From positions 4,650,001 through 4,714,000 of the forward strand of contig NZ_CP011319.1 in NCBI RefSeq assembly GCF_001865675.1: DNA of 64,000 nucleotides. The letters run 5' to 3'. The notes beneath the pieces are model-generated. The model made no database searches and had not been told where the DNA came from. It worked only from the letters and a program-made list of their open reading frames with translations. The first letter of the stretch is position 1; every line of letters starts with the position of its first letter. The position numbers and the translations under genes were made by a program. This stretch comes from Janthinobacterium sp. 1_2014MBL_MicDiv. GTDB taxonomy: Bacteria > Pseudomonadota > Gammaproteobacteria > Burkholderiales > Burkholderiaceae_D. Positions 18,281-25,264 of the stretch are shown piece by piece.

Positions 18281-20431
18281 ATGACGCCAGCCACCACACC
18301 TACATACGGCCCCCTGTCGCGGGCGGCCCACTGGCTGGCGCTGGCGCTGCAAGACTGGCGCAAGACGGAAGGCGAACGCTGGATTTACGTCGGCAAGACC
18401 CTGATCGCCGCCTTCTGCGCGCTGTGGCTGGCCTACCGCCTGGGCCTCGATTCGCCCAGCACGGCGATGACCACCACCATCATCCTGGCCCTGCCCAGCA
18501 GCGGCATGGTGCTGGAAAAAAGCTTTTACCGCCTGTGCGGCACCCTGCTCGGCTGCACGGCCGCGCTGACCCTAATCGGCCTGTTCCCGCAGCAGCCGGT
18601 GCTGCTGTTCGCCGGCCTGGCCCTGTGGGTGGGCCTGTGCACGAGCGGCTCGGCGCTGCACCGCAACGCCCAATCGTATGTGTATGTGCTGGCCGGCTAC
18701 ACGGCCTGCATGATCGTGCTGCCCGCCATCGAACAGCCGACGCAGGTGTTCGCGCTGGCCGTCACGCGCGTGGCCGAAGTGGGCCTGGGCATCATCTGCT
18801 CGGCGGCCGTCTCCAGCGTGCTGCTGCCGCGCCACCAGGGCACGCAGGTGATGCGCACGGTGCAGGCGCGCTACGGCAAATTCCTCACCTTCTGCCAGGA
18901 CGTGCTGCAGCAAAAGCTCACGCCGGCGCAGGTGGAACTGACGCACCTGCAGTTTGCCGCCGACGTGGCGGCGCTGGAACTGGGCCGCTCGGCCGCCCTG
19001 TTCGAAGTCACGAGCGCCGTCGGCCACGCGCGCGCGCAGAACCGCAAGCTGCACGCCTTCAACGCCACCTTCATGACGGCGCTGACCACCTTCTATACCT
19101 TCCACCGCCTGTTCGACCGCCTGCAGCGCGATGGCGAGACGCAGGTCATGCAGGCGTGCGCGCCGCTGTACGCCATCGTCGCCGAGGCGCTGCAGGCGAC
19201 GCCGTCGCAAGGCTCGCTCGACACCATGCAGCAGCACCTGCAAACGGCCCTGGCGCAGGCGCGCATGGACATCGACGGTGCGCCCATCGCGCATGCGCAG
19301 CGCATCGACTTCGACACCGTGTGCGAGCTGCTCGAGCGCTTCGCGCGCGACATCAGCCGCTTTCACGAAGTGTATTTCAGCCTGGCCCACGACACGCCGC
19401 TGGAAGTGAGCACGCCGCAGGCGTATGCGCCGAAGACGCCGCCCGGCCTGGTGATCGCCAGCGGCGCGCGCGCCGGCATCAGCCTGGCCCTGCTGGCCCT
19501 GGGCGCGTATTTCCTCGCCTGGCCCTACGCCAGCACGGCGATGCTGATGGCGGCCGTGTTCTGCGCGCTGGCCTCGTCCTCGCCGCGCCCCATCATGATG
19601 GTGCGCCAGGTGCTGACGGGCTTTCTGATCGCCATGCCGCTGTCGCTCGTCTGCGTGTACTTCGTGCTGGTGCACGGCGACGGCTTCCCCATGCTGGTGC
19701 TCAGTTTTGCGCCTTTCCTCGCCGTCGGCCTGTACCTGATGACCAATCCCGCCAAGCTGGGCGTGGGCCTGGGCGTGTCGACCTTCGTCACGCAGATGGC
19801 GCCGACCAACCTGATGCACGTCGATGGCGCCGCCTTCCTGAACACGGGCATGGCGCTGATCGTGGGCCTGATGCTGGCCGCCCTCGTGTTTGCCGTGCTG
19901 CTGCCCGAGCACACGATGGGCCACAGGGACCATGTCGGCCCGGCCCTGTGGCGCGAAGCGCTGCATGCGTGCACGGCGCCGGCGCGCCGCGTGAAGCACC
20001 GCTTCGACAACCGCGTGCGCGACCTGCTCAGCCAGCTCAATGCGGCGGCCGGCCCGGCGCCGGGCGAGGCCACGCGCGCCGTCGTGCGCCAGGCATTGAC
20101 GCTGCTGGAAATCGGCCACTCCGTGATCGAATTGCGCGAACTGATCGCCAGCGCCCGCCCGGGCGCCACGCGCCACGCGCTGCAGCAATGCGTGGACCAC
20201 ATCGCCAGCTGGCTGCGCACGCGCGGCGACGCGCAGCTGCAGGCGGCGCTGGCGGCCACCCTGCAGGCGGGCGCCGTGGTGCGCACGGCGCAGAAGGAGA
20301 CCGCGGCCGAAGCCGGCGCGACACAAGAACGCGGCGCGCGCCTGCAGACGGCGCTGGCCGACCTGCACTCGATCTACACCTCATTACTCGACCACATGGC
20401 GCCTGGCGCCGGAGACCACCATGCCGCGTGA
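18281..20431 (+). CDS. FUSC-family inner-membrane exporter (AaeB-like)
   Basis: This inner-membrane pump of 716 residues is related to AaeB, the p-hydroxybenzoic acid efflux protein. Two blocks of membrane segments (about residues 30-165 and 390-550) alternate with cytoplasmic helical domains, the FUSC duplication. Visible blocks include YVGKTLIAAFCALWLAYRLG, MTTTIILALPSSGMVLEKS and ASTAMLMAAVFCALASSSPR. It starts 10 nt after the MarR stop and overlaps the DUF1656 gene by 11 nt. It therefore belongs to one operon with the adaptor protein. Confidence 0.92.
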   Translation: MTPATTPTYGPLSRAAHWLALALQDWRKTEGERWIYVGKTLIAAFCALWLAYRLGLDSPSTAMTTTIILALPSSGMVLEKSFYRLCGTLLGCTAALTLIGLFPQQPVLLFAGLALWVGLCTSGSALHRNAQSYVYVLAGYTACMIVLPAIEQPTQVFALAVTRVAEVGLGIICSAAVSSVLLPRHQGTQVMRTVQARYGKFLTFCQDVLQQKLTPAQVELTHLQFAADVAALELGRSAALFEVTSAVGHARAQNRKLHAFNATFMTALTTFYTFHRLFDRLQRDGETQVMQACAPLYAIVAEALQATPSQGSLDTMQQHLQTALAQARMDIDGAPIAHAQRIDFDTVCELLERFARDISRFHEVYFSLAHDTPLEVSTPQAYAPKTPPGLVIASGARAGISLALLALGAYFLAWPYASTAMLMAAVFCALASSSPRPIMMVRQVLTGFLIAMPLSLVCVYFVLVHGDGFPMLVLSFAPFLAVGLYLMTNPAKLGVGLGVSTFVTQMAPTNLMHVDGAAFLNTGMALIVGLMLAALVFAVLLPEHTMGHRDHVGPALWREALHACTAPARRVKHRFDNRVRDLLSQLNAAAGPAPGEATRAVVRQALTLLEIGHSVIELRELIASARPGATRHALQQCVDHIASWLRTRGDAQLQAALAATLQAGAVVRTAQKETAAEAGATQERGARLQTALADLHSIYTSLLDHMAPGAGDHHAA

Positions 20432-20621
20432 ATTCGCCCTGTTCGGAATTCTGATTCCCACCCTGCTGCCCCTGTTCCTCCTCAGCATCGGCCTGCAAAC
20501 CCTGCTCGACCGCGTGCTGGGCTGGCTCGGCGTGTACCGCATGGTGTGGCACCCGTCGCTGGCGCGGCTGTGCATCTTCATCGCCATCTTCGGCGCGCTG
20601 GCTTTATCGCTTTACAAATAA
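20421..20621 (+). CDS. DUF1656 small membrane protein (AaeX-like)
   Basis: This is a 66-residue protein with two membrane segments (about residues 8-28, FGILIPTLLPLFLLSIGLQT, and 46-64) separated by a short loop with WLGVYRMVWHPSLARL. AaeX/DUF1656 proteins are regularly encoded between FUSC pumps and HlyD adaptors; their role is not known. Its start overlaps the pump gene by 11 nt, which points to coupled translation. Confidence 0.9.
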   Translation: MPREFALFGILIPTLLPLFLLSIGLQTLLDRVLGWLGVYRMVWHPSLARLCIFIAIFGALALSLYK

Positions 20622-20669
20622 CGCTCGAATAAAAAAAATGTTCAATCTGATCAAGGAAGGGGTGCCGAC

Positions 20670-21569
20670 ATGGTAACCAAACTGACCCGCTATGCAATCA
20701 CGCTGCTGCTGCTGGCCGCGGCGCTCTGGATCGGCAAGACCGTGTGGGACCGCTACATGGAGTCGCCGTGGACGCGCGACGGCCGCATCAAGGCCGACAT
20801 CGTCAACATCAGCGCCGACGTGGCCGGCACCGTCACGGAGGTGCTGGTGCGCGACAACCAGGTGGTGCAGAAGGGCGATATCCTGTTTGTCGTCGACAAG
20901 GAACGCTATGCGAGCGCGCTGGCGCAGGCCGACGCCGTGCTGGCCGCGCAAAGGACGGAGCAGGGCCGCCGCGGCAAGGAAGCGCAGCGCCGCGCCGGGC
21001 TTGACGCCAGCATCATTTCCACGGAAAGCCGCGAAAGCGCGGCCTTTGCCGCCAGCTCCGCCTCGTCGCAGGTGCAGGCCGCGCTGGCCGCCCGCGCGCT
21101 GGCGCAGCTGAACCTGGAGCGCACCACCGTGCGCGCCCCCGTCAGCGGCTACGTGACCAACCTGAACGTGCACAAGGGCGATTTCGCCGCCGTCGGCGCG
21201 GCCAAGCTGGCCGTCATCGACAGCGCCTCGTACTATGTAGTCGGCTACTTCGAAGAGACCAAGCTGGGCATGCTGGCGCAGGACGACAGGGCGGAAATGA
21301 ATCTGATGAGCGGCGGCACCCTGCACGGCCACATCGAAAGCATCGCGCGCGGCATCACCGACCGCGACGCCGCCACGGGCCGGGAACTGCTGGCCGACGT
21401 CAACCCCACGTTCAACTGGGTGCGCCTGGCGCAGCGCGTGCCCGTGCGCATCCACATCGACGAGCAGCCCAAGGGGCAATTGCTGGTGGCCGGCACCACC
21501 TGCACCGTCGTCATCACGCCCCATTCGGCGCCGGCCAGCACCGCGCCAGCCGCACCGCACAAGGCTTAA
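20670..21569 (+). CDS. HlyD-like membrane fusion (periplasmic adaptor) protein, AaeA-like
   Basis: This 299-residue adaptor joins the inner-membrane pump to the outer-membrane channel. It has an N-terminal anchor (ITLLLLAAALWIGKTVWDRY), the lipoyl-like half motifs RIKADIVNISADVAGTVTEV and ERTTVRAPVSGYVTNLNVHK, and a central coiled hairpin (about residues 85-145). GGAAGGGG lies before the ATG. It ends the NodT - MarR - FUSC - DUF1656 - HlyD cluster and overlaps the convergent SDR gene by 4 nt at its stop. Confidence 0.93.
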   Translation: MVTKLTRYAITLLLLAAALWIGKTVWDRYMESPWTRDGRIKADIVNISADVAGTVTEVLVRDNQVVQKGDILFVVDKERYASALAQADAVLAAQRTEQGRRGKEAQRRAGLDASIISTESRESAAFAASSASSQVQAALAARALAQLNLERTTVRAPVSGYVTNLNVHKGDFAAVGAAKLAVIDSASYYVVGYFEETKLGMLAQDDRAEMNLMSGGTLHGHIESIARGITDRDAATGRELLADVNPTFNWVRLAQRVPVRIHIDEQPKGQLLVAGTTCTVVITPHSAPASTAPAAPHKA

Positions 21570-22312
21570 CGGCCGCCGGCCACGTCGAGGATGCTGCCCG
21601 TGACGTAGCTGGCGCCCGGGCCCAGCAGGTACAGGATGGCGTCGGCAATTTCCTCCGGCTGGCCGCCGCGCTGCATCGGCACGCTCGACTCCAGGCGCGC
21701 CACCCTGCCCGGCTCGCCGCCCGAGGCGTGGATCTCCGTATAGATGATGCCGGGGCGAACGCCGTTGACGCGGATGCCCTCGGCCGCCACCTCCTTCGCC
21801 AGGCCGATGGTCAGCGTGTCGACGGCGCCCTTCGAGGCCGCGTAATCGATGTATTCGCCCGCCGAACCGATGCGCGCCGCCGCCGACGAGACATTCACGA
21901 TGCGCCCGCCCTGCCCGCCCGATGCCGTCGACATGCGGCGCACGGCCTGCTGGCAGCACAAAAAGTAACTGATCACATTGGTGCGCAGCACGCGCTCCAG
22001 GCGCTGCACGGAAATATCGGCGAGCCGGCATTTCTGCTCCAGCACGCCGACATTGTTGACCAGCGCCGTCAAGGTTCCCAGCCGCGCATCGACTTCGGCA
22101 AACAGGCGCTCCACGTCGGCCTCGTCGCTGACGTCGGCCTGCACGGCGATGGCCTCGCCCCCGTCAGCGGCGATGCGCGCGCACAGCGCCTCGGCCGCCT
22201 GCGCATCGCGCACATAGTTGACGCACACGGCGTAGCCCTGGCGCGCCGCCAGCAAGGCCGTCGCCGCGCCGATGCCGCGGCTGCTGCCCGTAATCAGTAT
22301 CACTTCCTTCAT
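21566..22312 (-). CDS. SDR-family NAD(P)-dependent oxidoreductase
   Basis: This is a classical short-chain dehydrogenase of 248 residues. The cofactor motif is TGSSRGIG (residues 7-14), the structural NNVG motif is at LVNNVGVL, and the catalytic residues appear as Ser in VNVSSAAARIG and Tyr/Lys in YIDYAASKG. The C-terminus has the typical RPGIIYTEIHA and SYVTGSILDVAGG blocks. It resembles glucose-1-dehydrogenase/YgfF-type enzymes; the substrate is unknown. Its 3' end overlaps the end of the convergent HlyD gene by 4 nt. Confidence 0.92.
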   Translation of the reverse strand: MKEVILITGSSRGIGAATALLAARQGYAVCVNYVRDAQAAEALCARIAADGGEAIAVQADVSDEADVERLFAEVDARLGTLTALVNNVGVLEQKCRLADISVQRLERVLRTNVISYFLCCQQAVRRMSTASGGQGGRIVNVSSAAARIGSAGEYIDYAASKGAVDTLTIGLAKEVAAEGIRVNGVRPGIIYTEIHASGGEPGRVARLESSVPMQRGGQPEEIADAILYLLGPGASYVTGSILDVAGGR

Positions 22313-22352
22313 CGTCCCTCCCGGATGGTTGTATCCCCATCATACGCGGACG

Positions 22353-22380
22353 AAAAAAAACCCGCGCGTGGCGGGTTTTT
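22353..22380 (-). terminator. Rho-independent terminator after dsbA operon
   Basis: The stem AAACCCGC / GCGGGTTT with a short GCGTG loop is flanked by A8 on one side and T5 on the other. On the minus strand it follows the small membrane protein gene downstream of dsbA and ends in eight T. The A/T tracts on both sides could let it work both ways, but no + strand gene reads into it. Confidence 0.85.
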
Positions 22381-22394
22381 CGACGAGGCTGCGG

Positions 22395-22619
22395 TCAAGG
22401 GCGGAAATGCGTCATGGCGTAGGACAGGTGCTGCCACCAATGCTCGCGCGTCTGCACGCTGGCCAGGCACTTCGCATCGACCTCGTTCTTGAACGCCGGG
22501 TCCACGCACGCCTTGCTGGCCAGCGCATTGCGCTGGTTTTCCACGTTGACGACGGCCAGCGCCAGCCAGGCCACGAGGGCGACGGCCAGCACGCAAAGAG
22601 TCCATGGCAGCTGTTTCAT
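22395..22619 (-). CDS. Small membrane protein with Cys-x12-Cys and HWWQHL motif, next to dsbA
   Basis: This 74-residue protein has one N-terminal membrane segment (LPWTLCVLAVALVAWLALAV) and a short tail, probably periplasmic. The tail has ENQRNALASKAC, a second cysteine 13 residues later (KCLASVQ) and REHWWQHLSYAMTHF. It is paralogous to 14797-15108 in this window. It lies 13 nt after the dsbA stop and is followed by a terminator, so dsbA and this gene form a two-gene operon. The two cysteines and the dsbA link suggest a disulfide substrate or helper, which is inference. I do not recognise a named family. Confidence 0.75.
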   Translation of the reverse strand: MKQLPWTLCVLAVALVAWLALAVVNVENQRNALASKACVDPAFKNEVDAKCLASVQTREHWWQHLSYAMTHFRP

Positions 22620-22632
22620 GACGATCTCCGGT

Positions 22633-23304
22633 TTACTTCTTCGCTGGCGCGGGAGCGCGCTCTTTCAGGGTGCGCGCCACCAGCTCATCCATCACGCGCA
22701 GGGTCGCCGCCTGGGTCTGCGGCTCGGACTGGCCCGGACGCGACAGCAGCGATGGCGACGTCACGAAGCGGCCATCGATGACGATGGTCGGCGCGCTGTC
22801 GATCTTGCTGGCGGCGATCAGCTGCTCGTTGCGTTTCAGCTTGGTCTGCACGCCGAACGAATTGAACATTTCCAGGTACTTGGCCTTGTCGATGCCGTTC
22901 TTCACCAGCAGGTCGAGGATGGCGTCATCGCGATTCAGGCGATTGCGCTCGACGTGGATGGCGCGGAAGATCTTGTCGTGGAACTGGTCCAGCTGGCCCA
23001 TCGCCTCCAGGGTGGCGTAGGCATGCGCCTGCGGATCCTTCGGGCCGGAGAAGGCCAGGTGGATGCGGCGGAAGGCGATCTTGTCGCCCTGCTTCTTGAC
23101 CCAGTCGTGCATCAGCGGGTCGAGCGCGTAGCAATGCGGGCACGAGTACATGAAATACTCGACCACTTCCACCTTCTTGCCCGTGTCCGTACGCACCGGC
23201 GTGGACAGCGTGGTGAAGCCGGTATCGGCCGCCATGGCGCCGCCGGTGGCCGCCACCAGGGTGACAGCGGCGAGCAGGGGACGCAAGAAACGCAGAAAAC
23301 GCAT
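22633..23304 (-). CDS. dsbA: Periplasmic thiol:disulfide interchange protein DsbA
   Basis: DsbA introduces disulfide bonds into exported proteins. The 223-residue precursor has a signal peptide (residues 1-25, LLAAVTLVAATGGAMA) and a thioredoxin fold with active site CPHC (residues 55-58, MYSCPHCYALDP). The cis-proline loop is DSAPTIVIDGR near the C-terminus. The helical insertion between them is of normal length. No dsbB is seen in the window. It is the promoter-proximal gene of an operon with a small cysteine-containing membrane protein. Confidence 0.95.
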   Translation of the reverse strand: MRFLRFLRPLLAAVTLVAATGGAMAADTGFTTLSTPVRTDTGKKVEVVEYFMYSCPHCYALDPLMHDWVKKQGDKIAFRRIHLAFSGPKDPQAHAYATLEAMGQLDQFHDKIFRAIHVERNRLNRDDAILDLLVKNGIDKAKYLEMFNSFGVQTKLKRNEQLIAASKIDSAPTIVIDGRFVTSPSLLSRPGQSEPQTQAATLRVMDELVARTLKERAPAPAKK

Positions 23305-23461
23305 AATAATCCTTCATGATAGTGGTCGAGAACGAGGCGAGATTACCACTTTTTGCGCCATCCATTGAACATCGGGCATAAAAAAGGCGCGTTTCCCCGC
23401 CCTGTTTGCGCCCGATTAAGCCTGCCTTAAGCGCTGGCGCCGCCCCATCCCCGCATGCGCT

Positions 23462-25018
23462 TCAAAAATGGTAGCGCGCCGACACGCGCAGCTGGCGCGC
23501 ATCGTTCTGGTAAATGCTCGAGCGGCAGCCGGGCGCATCGCCGTAATGGCGGCGGTTGGCCAGGTTGCTGCCGGCCAGCTCCAGCTCCCAGGCACCCAGC
23601 TTGCGCGCATAGCGGGCGTCCAGCGTGGCGAAGGCGGGCACGCGCGCCAGGCAGCTGTTGTCGAAGTCGTGGCCATAGCGCAGCGCGCGCAGCCACTGCA
23701 CGCCCGCGTCGGCGCTGGCGCCGCCCTGCCCCGTCCAGTACAGGCGCAAGGTGGCCAGGGTCTTGGGCACGAGCGCGATATCCGGCCCCGTATAGGCGTA
23801 GTCGTCATAGCGCGCGTGCACCTGCCGCACCTGCCCGTCGAGGCGCCAGTCGCGCGCCAGGGCCACGCTGGCTTCGATGGCGATGCCGTCGCGCCGCGAA
23901 GGATCGAGGTTGCCGGCAAAGCCCAGCTGGCCCAGGCTCTGGTCGAAGACGATCTGGTTGTTCAGGCGTTCGCTGAAAACGCGCACGGAGGCACTGCGCG
24001 CCGCGTCGCCAAAGGTGGCGCCCACTTCCACCTCGCGTCGCAACTGGCCCGCCAGCGGGCGGTAGCCGGCGCTTGTGTAGCCATCGTCATCGATGCGGTA
24101 GCTGCGCGCGGCCTTGGCGTAGACGCTGATCTGGGGGCGCAGCAGGAAACTGCCCTGCAAATCCCACGCGTTCTGGTTTTCCCAGTCGCTGCCGCCGGCC
24201 GGCATATCGGCCGGGTCGAGCTGGAACTGTTCGTGCCGCAGCCCCAACAGCAGGCGCGGCGCATGCGGACCGCCAAAGGCCAGCTCCTCGCGCAGCAGCA
24301 GCGCGCGCGAATGCTGGCGCCGCCGCGCATCGCCGTCGCGGCCCAGCAGCGCGCTGCCCGAGCGCCGCTCCCACTGCATCAGGTCCAGGCCCAGTTCCGT
24401 ATCCGTGCCGATGCCGCCCACCTTGCCGTAATGGCGCATGCGGGGCGACAACTGGCGCCGGCGGCTGCTGTACGACGACTCGCTGCTGCCGTCCTCGCCC
24501 GCATACACGGCCGTGGCGCGCTTTTCCCGCTGCGACAGCTCCACGCCCAGTTCGACATTGCCCACATAGCGCTGCACGAAGGCGCTGGCGCGCCGCACGT
24601 CGTAGCGGTAGCGGTCTTCGGGACGCGCCGCCAGCAGGGCCAGGTAGGGCGCATCGGGCGCCGGATAGCGCGTTTCCTGGTCCTGCCGGTCGGCGCTGAA
24701 GCCGAAGCGCCCGTGCCGCACCTTCCATTCCGCGCCGCCGCTGAAGCCGCGCTGGTGAAACACGCTGCCGTCGCGGTAATTGCCGTTGCGCTGCTCGTCG
24801 AGCGTCGCGTCGAGCGACATGCCGCCCTGGTCGCGCGACAGCGCGCCGCGCACGCTGTGCTGGCCGCCCTGCGCCAGCTCGGCGGAAAAGTCGCCATGCG
24901 TGACGCCGGCCGCGCCGCCATCCAGCGGCAGGCCTTCCTGCGCGCACGCCGGCATGGCCAGGGCGCACAGCAGCAGGCTGCGCGTGGCGATGGTCAGGGC
25001 GAAGGAGACAGGCATCAT
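23462..25018 (-). CDS. TonB-dependent-receptor-like outer-membrane barrel lacking the plug
   Basis: This 518-residue exported protein has a signal peptide (ALTIATRSLLLCALAMPACA) and a C-terminal barrel typical of TonB receptors. The family end features are clear: GSNLANRRHYGDAPGCRSSI, then a last strand QLRVSARYHF with terminal Phe. Only about 40 residues separate the signal peptide from the first barrel strands, and I find no TonB box, RGxG or RGPQG plug motif. The receptor therefore appears plug-less. I chose the ATG at 25018 because a promoter (25092-25119) lies just upstream; an adjacent ATG at 25015 is equally possible. Ligand and function are unknown. Confidence 0.8.
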   Translation of the reverse strand: MMPVSFALTIATRSLLLCALAMPACAQEGLPLDGGAAGVTHGDFSAELAQGGQHSVRGALSRDQGGMSLDATLDEQRNGNYRDGSVFHQRGFSGGAEWKVRHGRFGFSADRQDQETRYPAPDAPYLALLAARPEDRYRYDVRRASAFVQRYVGNVELGVELSQREKRATAVYAGEDGSSESSYSSRRRQLSPRMRHYGKVGGIGTDTELGLDLMQWERRSGSALLGRDGDARRRQHSRALLLREELAFGGPHAPRLLLGLRHEQFQLDPADMPAGGSDWENQNAWDLQGSFLLRPQISVYAKAARSYRIDDDGYTSAGYRPLAGQLRREVEVGATFGDAARSASVRVFSERLNNQIVFDQSLGQLGFAGNLDPSRRDGIAIEASVALARDWRLDGQVRQVHARYDDYAYTGPDIALVPKTLATLRLYWTGQGGASADAGVQWLRALRYGHDFDNSCLARVPAFATLDARYARKLGAWELELAGSNLANRRHYGDAPGCRSSIYQNDARQLRVSARYHF

Positions 25019-25091
25019 GGCGAAAGGCTTGAAGGCGTCACTGCGGCGCGGGCGCACGCTAGTAGGGCGGAAGGGACGGCAAAAGCGAATC

Positions 25092-25119
25092 ATTATACGC
25101 ACGGTATGCATCGTCGCAA
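25092..25119 (-). promoter_or_regulatory. Promoter candidate for the plug-less barrel gene
   Basis: On the minus strand TTGCGA (25114-25119) and a perfect TATAAT (25092-25097) are separated by 16 bp. Transcription would start near 25085, about 67 nt before the proposed start codon. It lies downstream of the in-frame extension, which argues for the shorter protein. Confidence 0.5.
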
Positions 25120-25158
25120 GCGGCGGCCCGGCGGTGCTTTCCTCCAGTCAATATTTTA

Positions 25159-25188
25159 TTGGTAATTTGGCATTTTTGTGGGTATATT
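25159..25188 (+). promoter_or_regulatory. Promoter candidate for the M1 peptidase gene
   Basis: TTGGTA (25159-25164) and TATATT (25183-25188) are separated by 18 bp in an AT-rich segment upstream of the M1 peptidase start at 25265. It is divergent from the barrel gene promoter at 25092-25119. Confidence 0.45.
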
Positions 25189-25264
25189 AAGGTGCGCCCG
25201 CCATCCTGGGCGCAACCGACTGCATTTGAAAATCAACAATAAGAAGTCATTGTAGGAGTTACGC

